A stretch of 63,847 nt of DNA, taken from positions 1-63,847 of the IMG/VR virus record IMGVR_UViG_3300005832_000038; one strand, written 5' to 3'. The position numbers and the translations under genes were made by a program. A model generated the notes under the pieces. That model had not been told where the DNA came from. It did not search any database and worked only from the letters and a program-made list of their open reading frames with translations. This DNA comes from a virus. This document shows positions 24,987 to 33,256 of the stretch, piece after piece. The first letter of the stretch is position 1. Each line of letters opens with the position of its first letter.

Positions 24987-25184
24987 ATGCGTTGTCCCGA
25001 ATGCGGTAATCATTTACTCCAAAAGTCTGGGAAACGTACTCGATTGCGGGTTAAAGGCCCGCTGTTTTTCGAAGATGACAAGTGCCAGACACAGTGTTTT
25101 TGGTGTAAGGCGTGGGTTATTGTTCCCGTGCAATTAGACGGGGGAATACTCGTCCAAAATGAGCAGTTTTTGTTAAAGCGTTAG
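24987..25184 (+). CDS. Com-like zinc-ribbon protein
   Basis: 65 residues with CPECG at residue 3 and CFWC near residue 38, the layout of Mu Com-type zinc-ribbon translational regulators (RCxxCxxLL...RCxxC). In Mu, Com activates translation of the mom gene; no mom-like gene is seen here, so only the fold is claimed. AAAGGGG precedes the ATG. A 133 nt gap with a terminator follows. Confidence 0.6.
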   Translation: MRCPECGNHLLQKSGKRTRLRVKGPLFFEDDKCQTQCFWCKAWVIVPVQLDGGILVQNEQFLLKR

Positions 25185-25273
25185 AAAGCTTGACTAATCC
25201 CTAAATTCCTTTAGTTTCAGTTGTAGCACGGTAATACTACGGTAGGCTCGTTACAGGGATTTATCCCGCTTGG

Positions 25274-25305
25274 AGCGAACGTAAAAACAAGGCGTTCGCT
25301 TTTTT
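25274..25305 (+). terminator. Rho-independent terminator before prohead protease
   Basis: AGCGAACG (25274-25281) and CGTTCGCT (25293-25300) form a perfect 8-bp stem with an 11 nt loop, followed directly by TTTTTT. It probably ends or attenuates transcription from the cargo block just ahead of the capsid genes. Upstream of it, 25185-25273 has no gene and no clear promoter. Confidence 0.8.
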
Positions 25306-25317
25306 CGCGGGGTAAAC

Positions 25318-26130
25318 ATGAATTTTGATTTCGAAGTACCAGTAAGTTTTTTCCAAAAAGCAGAGGCGGACCAGGGTAGACAAAGACGTATCGGCGGGAT
25401 CATTTCGTGCGAAACGCGGGATAGACAAAAAGAGGTTATCCTAGCTAAAGGCCTAGAACTAAACGATTTTCTAAGCAACGGTTGGTTCAATGACAACCAT
25501 TCTAAGAAAACCGTTGATATTTTGGGTTATCCCGAATTGACGCGCTACGTGGAAAAGGGTTCGCAACTCCCAGACGGGCGTATGGCCAAGGCCAACGGGC
25601 ATTGGGTGGAAGGCTATCTTCTCGATACGCCGGAAGCCGACAAGGTGTGGGAGCTAGGCAAAGCACTGCAAAAGACGCATCGACGTTTAGGTTTTTCCGT
25701 CGAGGGAAAAATCCTAAGACGTGAAGGCGAAGACAAGCGGATCATAGCGAAAGCGATGGTACGTAACGTCGCCATTACGAACTGTCCAGTTAATACCGAC
25801 TCACGTATGGAAATACTCGCGAAGAGTTTAGCGGCCATGGAGCAGGCCGAACCAAACGGGCTCGAGAAAACGCTTGGTATGGGTGATTGCTCGAGCAATG
25901 AATCCCCGGTAGGCGTGAAAACTGGTATGGGCGCGGGTCAAGTCTTGGCCGAAGAGGATTTGGAACAAGACGTAAAGGACCAAAACGAGAAAAAGAAAAA
26001 GAAGACAAAGAAGTCTTTAACAGCAAATGAGGCATTCGGCTACGTAAAAGCCCGTTTACCGAATGCTACAGACGAGCAAATCGGGCGATTGTTAACCTTG
26101 ACCAGCCGTGCAAAACGGCGGGTTGATTAA
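25318..26130 (+). CDS. Prohead protease
   Basis: 270 residues. The pattern NDNHSKK near residue 60, LGFSVEGK near residue 125 (the serine), and VRNVAITNCPVNTDS near 150 matches caudoviral prohead serine proteases, which use a His/Ser pair. It should cleave scaffold and capsid precursors. The C-terminal 80 residues are charged, low complexity and then helical (NEAFGYVKARLPNATDEQIGR), perhaps scaffold-like. The ATG lies 13 nt after the terminator T-run, which overlaps its leader. Confidence 0.8.
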   Translation: MNFDFEVPVSFFQKAEADQGRQRRIGGIISCETRDRQKEVILAKGLELNDFLSNGWFNDNHSKKTVDILGYPELTRYVEKGSQLPDGRMAKANGHWVEGYLLDTPEADKVWELGKALQKTHRRLGFSVEGKILRREGEDKRIIAKAMVRNVAITNCPVNTDSRMEILAKSLAAMEQAEPNGLEKTLGMGDCSSNESPVGVKTGMGAGQVLAEEDLEQDVKDQNEKKKKKTKKSLTANEAFGYVKARLPNATDEQIGRLLTLTSRAKRRVD

Positions 26131-26146
26131 ACAAGGAGTAGACGAA

Positions 26147-26962
26147 ATGTCTCAGGCACAAAGGGACGAGCTTTTGAAAGCTAAATCGGCCCCGAAGGAC
26201 GAAGAGGACGCGGAAGATGAGGGACAAGACGGGGGCGAAGACGAGGGCGAGGATATGGAAGAGTCTTCCGATCTGACAGAAGACGATCTCGAAAAGTCTT
26301 TGGTGCGTTTGCAGAGTCTTGTTGACGCCGAGGATCCTGTTTCGAGAAAACAATTTTTGCTCGAAAAGGCTCAAAAAGAAACACTCGAGAAATCCGAGCA
26401 AAAGGAATTGTTCGAGCTGCTCGGCCAGGGCGAATCCGAGAAGGAAAGCTTTGTTGAAGAGGTGACCAAAGGCCTCGAAGAAAACGACACGCTGCAAAAA
26501 GCGCTCGACGTCAGCGATTTTCTTCAAGAGCAACACGCCGAACTGGTCAAGTCTCTGGGTATGCTCGCCGAGTACCAGGAAAGATCCGACTCGCGCCAGC
26601 ACGCATTCAACTTGATTCTGGCCAAGGCAGTCGCCGACGAGGGTCGGTTGATCAAGAGTATCGCCGAACGAATTTCGGTAATCGAGGAACAACCTGTACG
26701 CGGGCCGAAAAGCAAGGGCGTAGCCGCGCTCGAGAAATCTTTCGCCGGAACCCCTCCCCCATCAAACCAGCTTGGAAAATCGGATGCGCTTAACGGCCTC
26801 ATGGGATTGCTTGAAGAGAGCATGACCAAGGGCATGGAAGGCCGAACCGAGGAGGGGATCGACATCGCCAGCGCTATCACGAAATGCGAATTGTTCGGCA
26901 CAGTCGATCCCAGGCTAGCATCCAAAATTCGGGAAAAAAGAAACGGCGCGACAACTCACTAA
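26147..26962 (+). CDS. Capsid scaffold candidate (acidic coiled coil)
   Basis: The ATG at 26147 is chosen because AAGGAG lies 8 nt upstream; a longer in-frame reading from 26108 overlaps the protease. 271 residues. Residues about 10-60 are extremely acidic, followed by long Glu/Lys/Leu helices, the composition of scaffold proteins. The position between protease and major capsid supports this. No sequence motif proves it. Confidence 0.65.
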   Translation: MSQAQRDELLKAKSAPKDEEDAEDEGQDGGEDEGEDMEESSDLTEDDLEKSLVRLQSLVDAEDPVSRKQFLLEKAQKETLEKSEQKELFELLGQGESEKESFVEEVTKGLEENDTLQKALDVSDFLQEQHAELVKSLGMLAEYQERSDSRQHAFNLILAKAVADEGRLIKSIAERISVIEEQPVRGPKSKGVAALEKSFAGTPPPSNQLGKSDALNGLMGLLEESMTKGMEGRTEEGIDIASAITKCELFGTVDPRLASKIREKRNGATTH

Positions 26963-27022
26963 AGGGGCGCGCTTTGTTAATTAATTGCCCCACTTAAGGG
27001 GGGTAAAAAGGAGAAAAAGAAA

Positions 27023-28459
27023 ATGTCAGATCAAGTGAGTTGGAAAGATTATGAAGGGGTTGAGGGATTCGGCGCGGCAACCCAACAAGACGTCGACAAT
27101 CTGAACAAGGCCTTGACGGCCGGGGCGGATATAAATGCCCCCGGTTCAGTTGTGGCGGGTGACGGATTCAGTTTACGTGTGGAAAGTTTGGAATCCACTT
27201 TAAAAGTGACTACTTACAAGATGGACCACATACGCCTCTGGAAAGCCATTCCGAAGCTACCCGCATATAATACGGTAGAAGAGTACAATCAGCTACAAGA
27301 ATACGGCTCAAACTCTGATTCGGCGTTTATTGCGGAAGGAAATCTTCCAGAATCCGATGATAGTTCGTATCAGAGAAAATACGCGGTCGTAAAGTTCATG
27401 GGAACGACTCGATCCGTCACGCATCCAATGACCCTAGTTACAAGTGCGATCGGTCCCGTCATTGCGCAAGAAACGATCAACGGGACGATGCACCTTCTTA
27501 AGCAATTGGAAAGCGCATTGTTCTACGGTGATTCATCGCTCATCTCCGTTCAATTCGACGGTTACGAGAAGTTGATCACTGACAATTCACCCGCAACGAA
27601 CATTATCGATCAGCGGGGCCTTCCCCTTTCGGAAGACATTCTCACCGATGCGGCGTTGACTTTGCAGGACAGCCCGAACTATGCGCAACCAACTAACATG
27701 CATTTGAACCCCAAAGTCAAAGCCGATCTCGTGAAAACGTTTTTCCCGAAGGAGCGGCACGATACGTTCGCGGGAAACAAGAACGGGATGATCGGGACGG
27801 ATATTCGCGGTTTCACGTCGCCTGCGGGAGACATCGCCTTTGACGCCAATACGTTCATTACGGACGGTGGCGGGCCAAATGCAGCGGCAATTGGCGATTC
27901 CACGAAACGTCCGGGCACGCCCACGATTTCGACATCGGCGACGACTCCCGCCGATGCAGCGGCGATGTTCACAGCGGACGATGCCGGGGATTATTTCTAC
28001 AGCGTGGTTGCCGTCAACCGGTACGGACGCAGTATCAAGGTAGCAGTGGACGCGAGCGCGATTGCCGTTGCAGCGGGCGACCGTATGACTTTCGGCGTAA
28101 CGCCTGGCGGTACAACCGCAGTTGAGTACTATGCGCTTTATCGCTCCCAGAAAAACGGACTGGTTGGGAATCAGCGACTCATTAAGCGCGTAGCCAATGC
28201 GGCGGGCGCGGGAGCTTCGACGGTAATCGATCAAAACTTCAATCTTCCCTATTGTACATCCGCCTTTATTTTCCAGCAAAATTTGGAGTGCATGTCATTC
28301 AAACAACTGGCCCCATTGATCAAAATCCCACTTGCAACCATTGACACAAGTATCAGGTGGGCTCAATTGCTTTATGGGGTACCTTTGTTATATTGTCCAG
28401 GAAAAGTTTTGATGATCAAAAATATAGGGAGAGCTAGCGGCTACGTAGGTGCACCATAA
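27023..28459 (+). CDS. Major capsid protein with inserted Ig/FN3-like domain
   Basis: 478 residues. The N-terminal part and C-terminal part look like an HK97-fold capsid protein of the type with GTTRSVTHPMTLV and LLYGVPLLYCPGKVLMIKN. Residues about 292-402 look like an inserted Ig or FN3-like domain (GDYFYSVVAVNRYGRS, YYALYRSQKNG), common as surface display domains. The gene follows protease and scaffold, has AAGGAG before the ATG, and ends at a terminator. Its codon choice is more uniform than that of its neighbours, as expected of a highly expressed gene. Confidence 0.85.
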   Translation: MSDQVSWKDYEGVEGFGAATQQDVDNLNKALTAGADINAPGSVVAGDGFSLRVESLESTLKVTTYKMDHIRLWKAIPKLPAYNTVEEYNQLQEYGSNSDSAFIAEGNLPESDDSSYQRKYAVVKFMGTTRSVTHPMTLVTSAIGPVIAQETINGTMHLLKQLESALFYGDSSLISVQFDGYEKLITDNSPATNIIDQRGLPLSEDILTDAALTLQDSPNYAQPTNMHLNPKVKADLVKTFFPKERHDTFAGNKNGMIGTDIRGFTSPAGDIAFDANTFITDGGGPNAAAIGDSTKRPGTPTISTSATTPADAAAMFTADDAGDYFYSVVAVNRYGRSIKVAVDASAIAVAAGDRMTFGVTPGGTTAVEYYALYRSQKNGLVGNQRLIKRVANAAGAGASTVIDQNFNLPYCTSAFIFQQNLECMSFKQLAPLIKIPLATIDTSIRWAQLLYGVPLLYCPGKVLMIKNIGRASGYVGAP

Positions 28460-28476
28460 GCGATAATTCACGGATG

Positions 28477-28506
28477 TTCCCCCTGATTTTTATCGGGGGG
28501 AATTTT
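28477..28506 (+). terminator. Terminator after major capsid gene
   Basis: TTCCCCCTGA (28477-28486) pairs with TCGGGGGGAA (28493-28502) with one G-T wobble, followed by TTTTCTCGTTTT. It fits the usual partial stop after a capsid gene, letting capsid mRNA accumulate. Confidence 0.8.
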
Positions 28507-28532
28507 CTCGTTTTAAAATGGAGTAGGTTTTT

Positions 28533-29027
28533 ATGACGACATTACGAAACAAATTACCGCACATGGCCGGGCAGAGCGTGACGGTGAATGGCCAAAGGTA
28601 TCAAATTGATTCCACGGGTATCGCGGAAATAGATGATCCCTTGGCTGTGGACAAGCTGGTACAAAATAGGGAGGCGTGGTCTTTGGTAACTACCGAGACA
28701 CCAAAGAAGGCAGAAAAAACTCAAAAAAGCGAAGCCCCGAAGGCCGTAGAGATCCCAAAAAAAGTCGAAGCTCCTACGCCTGCTAAAACGATTGTGCGGG
28801 AACCGATTGTAGAAAAAGAGAAAACGGAATCTAAAGAAAAAACAGACGCAACAACCGAGGATGGTTGGGTGGATTGGCCAGATCCAGATCCAACCATGTC
28901 TATCGGTTACCTGCGACAAATGGCCGATGCGTACCCGTCAGTAAATTACACGATCAAAACTCCCAAGTCGGAATTGATTAAACGTATTTACGCGGCGATG
29001 TACGACACGGTAGACGAGGACGAATAA
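28533..29027 (+). CDS. Structural-region protein with Lys/Glu/Pro linker
   Basis: 164 residues. The N-terminal 50 look beta-like (VTVNGQRYQIDSTGIAEI). Residues 50-110 are a low-complexity Lys/Glu/Pro/Ala linker, and the C-terminal 45 form a helical domain (MSIGYLRQMADAYPS, KSELIKRIYAAM). GGAGTAGG precedes the ATG. It may be a head accessory or completion protein; unproven. Confidence 0.5.
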   Translation: MTTLRNKLPHMAGQSVTVNGQRYQIDSTGIAEIDDPLAVDKLVQNREAWSLVTTETPKKAEKTQKSEAPKAVEIPKKVEAPTPAKTIVREPIVEKEKTESKEKTDATTEDGWVDWPDPDPTMSIGYLRQMADAYPSVNYTIKTPKSELIKRIYAAMYDTVDEDE

Positions 29028-29344
29028 TGTCTGGTAAAGATATGAAAGATTACATGCCAATTTTGGCAGACCAGGGCATCCCCAATCTCGCGGGCGCGTA
29101 CGCTCGGGGGATTGCCATTCAGTACTTTCGGGCGGCGATGCCTTCCGATGGGGTGATTTCTTTCGCGAGCGTGGGGGCCTCGGATATGGCCAGCGCTTCT
29201 TACGGAATTTTCGTGCACAACCATACCGGAGCGGTCCAAGGAACGGTAGCAGGGACGGCAACGGGGATCACCGTAACCGGGCCGACGGAAGACGACGTAT
29301 TAGACGTTTTTATTGTTGGGCAATTGAAGGGCCAGCAAGTGTAA
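29027..29344 (+). CDS. Putative capsid accessory protein
   Basis: 105 residues, start overlapping the previous stop (TAATG). The Ala/Gly/Val-rich C-terminus (TGAVQGTVAGTATGITVTGP) suggests a beta-rich virion protein. Location right after the capsid gene supports a decoration role. No family named. Confidence 0.5.
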   Translation: MSGKDMKDYMPILADQGIPNLAGAYARGIAIQYFRAAMPSDGVISFASVGASDMASASYGIFVHNHTGAVQGTVAGTATGITVTGPTEDDVLDVFIVGQLKGQQV

Positions 29345-29372
29345 TTTCGTAGCGTCGGTAGAGAGGTGAAAC

Positions 29373-29681
29373 ATGAGTGTATTGGAAGGGCGGGGTGGTT
29401 ATCCACATGTATTTCGTGGAACAATAACTACGGCCGGTAGAGCGCACCAATTCCCGTTCGTTACGAAATTTCTAAAAGTGCGGGCGGCCACGAATGCATG
29501 TCAGTTGTATTTTACGGAAGCGGATTTTACGAATGGCGAGAACTACGTAGTAGTTCCCGTAGCAGCGGCCGAAACGCCTTATGGTGAGTGGGAAGGCCCG
29601 GTGGAAGTTTCCAAGGTGTGGCTAAAGGGGTTGGTAGGATCAAGCGAAGTAGAATTGGTGGCTTTCCAGCGAAGAGGTTAA
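29373..29681 (+). CDS. Putative capsid accessory protein
   Basis: 102 residues with AGAGGTG upstream. Beta-rich (YPHVFRGTITTAGRAHQFPF, FLKVRAATNACQLYF), similar in character to small head decoration proteins. Function inferred only from location. Confidence 0.5.
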   Translation: MSVLEGRGGYPHVFRGTITTAGRAHQFPFVTKFLKVRAATNACQLYFTEADFTNGENYVVVPVAAAETPYGEWEGPVEVSKVWLKGLVGSSEVELVAFQRRG

Positions 29682-29691
29682 GAGGTGTTGA

Positions 29692-30291
29692 GTGTCGCCC
29701 AGACAATTACTACGCCTATTCGAAACACGCCCGAGTGAGTCTTTTGATGATCAAAAGACTCCCGCTGAAATTCAAACATCCGAAATTGTATCCGAAAACC
29801 AACAACAGTTTTTAGATTACGTATTGTCGCAAATCAGGCAAATACTGGGTACTGATAATTGGCATGATGTTGTACCCACCAATCTAACAAACGTCGTTTC
29901 CACATTCGAATCTGAACATACGTTTTTGGCGGATTGTTTAGCAACGGATATGGTGGGGGATTGTATTTATAATACAGCCGATCCCATTGGTGGGATTTAC
30001 CAGGTAACGAAATGCAATCCGTATACGTTTGCAACATTGCCATCGATTGGTATTATTCGAAACAAAATTACGGATACGCGTTGTGAGGTGCAATACTCCG
30101 GTGAGATGGCCGGAGTATATGGGGGTTTAGATATATCTAAACCTTTGTTCGTAGGTTTTGACGGTGGATTAACGCAGGTTGTACCGGCCCCTAATGGAGG
30201 GCCGGTTTGGGTTCAACAAATGGGTAAACCGTTGGGGCAATCAATCGTATTGGTGCGCCCTAATGACTTGTTAACGAAAAGGGTTTCGTAA
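29692..30291 (+). CDS. Head decoration or fibre-like protein
   Basis: 199 residues from a GTG with AAGAGGTG upstream. The C-terminal 120 carry a pattern common to phage head-decoration and spike proteins (GGIYQVTKCNPYTFATLP, GIIRNK, GLDISKPLFVGFDGGLTQV). The N-terminal 60 are helical. Likely on the virion surface. Confidence 0.55.
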   Translation: MSPRQLLRLFETRPSESFDDQKTPAEIQTSEIVSENQQQFLDYVLSQIRQILGTDNWHDVVPTNLTNVVSTFESEHTFLADCLATDMVGDCIYNTADPIGGIYQVTKCNPYTFATLPSIGIIRNKITDTRCEVQYSGEMAGVYGGLDISKPLFVGFDGGLTQVVPAPNGGPVWVQQMGKPLGQSIVLVRPNDLLTKRVS

Positions 30292-30316
30292 CAAATAAAG
30301 TAGAGAGCGAGGAACA

Positions 30317-30877
30317 ATGACTGAAAATTTAAGAAAACCAACTGAGGGTGAAACTTCCCCTATTATCTCCCAGCCAAAAATGTCGATAGTACAAGAAGAG
30401 GGAGAAATAACGGAAGCGGTGGAACCGACAACGGAAGGCGGCGGGGAGCAACCAGCAGAGCAACCAGCAGAGCAACCAGCAGAGCAAGTGGGGGCAGTGG
30501 TAAAACCGAAACGTAAACGACGTGGTAGAAAACCAAAGCTTGTTATCCCGAATCAGCTATCGTTGACTCCCATGGAGCTTATGTCTTTGGATTTGAATCA
30601 AGCACGCGTTGATATGCAAGTAACTGTCCTTCAAAACCTGCAAATGAAGGAGCGTATTTTAAACGGGGAATACGCGCAACAACGTGACGTTTTGAAAGCA
30701 AAGCAACGGGATACAATCGCCAGCATGGAGCAATGCAAAGAGGCCTACAATCAAGAACGCGCAAAAATAGAGAAGAGGCTAGGCATTTCTTTGGATTCTT
30801 GCACTGTGCGACAAGACGGCGTTGTTATCCAAATAGATAAAGACGGTAATCCCGAATACGTCGGGGACGGCAGCTAA
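30317..30877 (+). CDS. Virion-region protein with Glu-Gln-Pro-Ala repeats, AT-hook-like motif and coiled coil
   Basis: 186 residues. Residues about 45-58 are a short EQPA repeat encoded by a 12-bp tandem repeat. Next comes KPKRKRRGRKPKL, with an RGRKP core as in AT-hooks that bind the DNA minor groove. Residues 85-155 are a long coiled coil and the C-terminus is beta-like. An AT-hook among virion genes suggests a DNA-contacting internal or tail protein, but function is unknown. Confidence 0.55.
   Translation: MTENLRKPTEGETSPIISQPKMSIVQEEGEITEAVEPTTEGGGEQPAEQPAEQPAEQVGAVVKPKRKRRGRKPKLVIPNQLSLTPMELMSLDLNQARVDMQVTVLQNLQMKERILNGEYAQQRDVLKAKQRDTIASMEQCKEAYNQERAKIEKRLGISLDSCTVRQDGVVIQIDKDGNPEYVGDGS
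30446..30487 (+). repeat. 12-bp tandem repeat, 3.5 copies
   Basis: GAGCAACCAGCA is repeated perfectly 3.5 times in frame within the preceding gene, encoding the EQPA peptide repeat. It is a likely site of length variation by slippage. Confidence 0.9.
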
Positions 30878-30913
30878 ACATCGCTGGGATAGGCCAGCAT
30901 ACGGAGGCAAGAA

Positions 30914-32605
30914 ATGACTGAAAGAAAAATACTCTACATGGATCCCACGTACGGATTTCACTCTGAGCAGGACACTGTTTCGGATACCTGGAATCTTTTT
31001 GGCGTGACCGTAGGTGCTGGCAATTTGGCGATGGGCAGTAACCGGATCACGGGAGTGCCCGATACACCTACGGCGGGAACCGACGCAGTTAACCAAAACT
31101 ACGTCGATTCTCGTTTGACTGGTCTCGGGTGGACAGATCCGGTCAATACCCCAATGTTGCTGGGTAACGTGGATTGCATGAGCCTCGTTGGCAACGCGGC
31201 GGCATCGGTAATCGAGGCCTTGTCGGTTGAGGGGGATGCCTACGTCGTGACGGCGGCGGACGGTGTTGGGGCCTTGGCGTCGGCCACGGTCGGCGATGTG
31301 TGGCAGTATGTGTCGTCAACCTGGGTAAAGCTCGCCACGGGTTCGGGTGGGTTTGTTCCTGCTGGATTCTATGCGCTACTGTCCACGACAACCGCCCTCA
31401 TCGCTCCCTACACGGATGCGACTGACGACGGTAAACGAGCCGATTTCGCGGGCTCGAGTTTGACGGGTTCCCTGGTTACTCCCGATTCGGGGCACGCCTA
31501 CGTTATCGATGGCTCGGGTGCGAAATACGAGGGCGATATTCGGGAATGGTCGGGTACCGCGTGGGTTCAGCTCGAGGCCGCTTCGGGTGGTTTTGTTGCG
31601 GCGGGTGTGCGAGCAATTCTCGCCTTGACTCCTTCGGAGACGTTGCTTGCTCCCTACACGGAAGCCTCGGACGACGGGAAGATTGTCGAATTCTCGGGTT
31701 CGAGCAACACGGGTGCTGATACCGGCGACGCAATCAATTCCGCCGCATGTCTGGTCCAGGATACCGCGAATGTGGGTTATTACGATAACCTGGGCTACAC
31801 GTTCTCGGGTTCCACGCCAACCGGTTCGTGGGTACTTTTTACCGGAGCAGGGCAAATTTTGGCCGGTGATGGGCTCACGAAAACATTCAACACAATCGAT
31901 GTGGGCGCGGGCGACGGTATCGCGGTTGCGGCGGATTCCGTAGCCGTGAGCCTTGCCGCTACGCCAGGTTTGGAGTTTTCCTCGGGCTCATTGCGCGCCA
32001 AGGTGGACGGGGCGCACGGTATCGTTCTCGGGGCAAGCGGCCTCGAATTGGAGCTTGACGAGACACCAGACACACTGGACGTTGACGCGGACGGTCTAAA
32101 GGTCGTTGGTCTCCCGAGCTTGTTCAAGATCAACGGTACGGCCGTGGGTGTGGGTGTTACCGCAGCAAACCTCGATGACTTGACGGATGGTAGCAATGCA
32201 GATTCGTTGCATACGCACGCGAGCGCAACGGCAACGGAAGCCCCGAAGGTTGAAGACACTCACCTAAACAACGTCGTTATCGCGGCGGGCGACGTGGTGT
32301 GTTGGAGCGCGACAGCGGACGAATTGGCGATTGCGGACAACAGCGGGACGGAAACATCTCGCGTAATCGGTATCGCCCGCACTGGCGGCGCGGCGAATCC
32401 GGGAACTTCCGAGGTGGTAAAGCACGGTGTATGCACGGGTTGTCTGTCCGGCGCAACAGTACGTACGCCGTATTTCTTGGGAGCAACGGGCGCACGCGTG
32501 GTGTTTGGATCGATTCCGACGCCGGGGCGCGTGATTAGGTTGGGATTCGCGAAGAATGCGACGGATCTCGACGTCCAAGTGATGGATTTGGGCTACAAGC
32601 GCTAG
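30914..32605 (+). CDS. Large fibre-like structural protein
   Basis: 563 residues. Residues about 105-260 hold two diverged copies of a domain (GDVWQYVSSTWVKL...GFVPAG and GDIREWSGTAWVQL...GFVAAG, each then IAPYTDATDDGK/LAPYTEASDDGK) typical of phage tail- or head-fibre repeats. DGLTKTFNTIDVGAGDGIAV and TDGSNADSLHTHA are fibre motifs. Position among head genes suggests a head fibre or large decoration protein. CGGAGG precedes the ATG. Confidence 0.6.
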   Translation: MTERKILYMDPTYGFHSEQDTVSDTWNLFGVTVGAGNLAMGSNRITGVPDTPTAGTDAVNQNYVDSRLTGLGWTDPVNTPMLLGNVDCMSLVGNAAASVIEALSVEGDAYVVTAADGVGALASATVGDVWQYVSSTWVKLATGSGGFVPAGFYALLSTTTALIAPYTDATDDGKRADFAGSSLTGSLVTPDSGHAYVIDGSGAKYEGDIREWSGTAWVQLEAASGGFVAAGVRAILALTPSETLLAPYTEASDDGKIVEFSGSSNTGADTGDAINSAACLVQDTANVGYYDNLGYTFSGSTPTGSWVLFTGAGQILAGDGLTKTFNTIDVGAGDGIAVAADSVAVSLAATPGLEFSSGSLRAKVDGAHGIVLGASGLELELDETPDTLDVDADGLKVVGLPSLFKINGTAVGVGVTAANLDDLTDGSNADSLHTHASATATEAPKVEDTHLNNVVIAAGDVVCWSATADELAIADNSGTETSRVIGIARTGGAANPGTSEVVKHGVCTGCLSGATVRTPYFLGATGARVVFGSIPTPGRVIRLGFAKNATDLDVQVMDLGYKR

Positions 32606-32619
32606 GGCTAGGGCTAGCG
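32599..32619 (+). repeat. Short CTAGGG tandem repeat
   Basis: A GCTAGGGCTAGGGCTAGC run lies at the stop codon of the fibre-like gene. It is palindromic at its ends and could fold weakly. No known function. Confidence 0.6.
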
Positions 32620-32629
32620 GTATGGTCGA

Positions 32630-32674
32630 GGCCCCAACAGTAACGCGTTAACGGATAGCGGTATTGTTGGGGCC
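32630..32674 (+). promoter_or_regulatory. 13-bp inverted repeat between structural genes
   Basis: GGCCCCAACAGTA (32630-32642) pairs with TATTGTTGGGGCC (32662-32674) with one G-T wobble over a 19 nt loop. No T-run follows. It sits alone in the 90 nt gap after the fibre-like gene, which suggests an RNA-stability or processing hairpin. Confidence 0.5.
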
Positions 32675-32695
32675 AAGGCCTTTAAAGGCGGGTAA

Positions 32696-33256
32696 ATGGC
32701 GGATCGTGTCCAAAGTATAAAATGGGAATCTCCTTCGGGGGGAGGTACCCAAACTGACACAGTGCCAACGGAAATCAATCCAAACGAAGACGGGTTGGAT
32801 GCCCGAAGTTTGTTTCTGCAAAATGATTCAAGCGCAGATAGCACGGTAGAAGTTTCTAGGGATGCTTCCGACAACATGACGTTTAAAGACGGTGTTGTCA
32901 CGGGAACAAAAACGCTCACGGAATTATTAGCCGGGGACGGCGGTCTTACCGCAGAATCGCATAAAGTGCTTCGACAATTAATTCATTTTATTGACGATGG
33001 GCCAGCGGATGGTTTTGCAAGTGGCGCGTATAGAGAAATAAGCGGAACAATTTTTCCAACAACAATTATTTGGTACATTGATTCTGGTAAAACAGACAAA
33101 ATTGTAGAAAAAGATATTACGTGGACAGGAATAAATCCAACAACAATAATTTGGAAAATTTATGATACCGACGGTTCAACGGTTCTTTTGACGGTTACGG
33201 ATACAGTTACGTATAGCGGAATTTATGAGACAAATAGGGTGAGGGCGATTGCATGA
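32696..33256 (+). CDS. Structural-region protein
   Basis: 186 residues. The N-terminus (IKWESPSGGGTQTDTVPTEI, then DG, LFLQNDSS) matches a pattern often seen in phage virion proteins after capsid or fibre genes. The C-terminal half is beta-rich with two TTIIW repeats. It overlaps the next gene by 4 nt (ATGA). Precise role unknown. Confidence 0.5.
   Translation: MADRVQSIKWESPSGGGTQTDTVPTEINPNEDGLDARSLFLQNDSSADSTVEVSRDASDNMTFKDGVVTGTKTLTELLAGDGGLTAESHKVLRQLIHFIDDGPADGFASGAYREISGTIFPTTIIWYIDSGKTDKIVEKDITWTGINPTTIIWKIYDTDGSTVLLTVTDTVTYSGIYETNRVRAIA

Noticed and set aside
26066-26692. Minus-strand open frame of 208 codons opposite the scaffold gene
   Set aside because: Leu/Phe-rich antisense of Glu/Lys codons; no motif.
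26964-26991. Terminator between scaffold and capsid genes
   Set aside because: GGGGC/GCCCC is only 5 bp with an 18 nt loop and no T-run; a competing CCCC/GGGG pairing exists.
27587-28279. Minus-strand open frame of 230 codons opposite the capsid gene
   Set aside because: Arg-rich translation typical of an antisense shadow of a gene with biased codons; no motif and no ribosome site.
17030-30902. TAGGCCAGCATA shared before the portal gene (17030) and before the gene at 30914
   Set aside because: A 12-base match between two places in 64 kb is expected by chance many times over, and the flanks differ.
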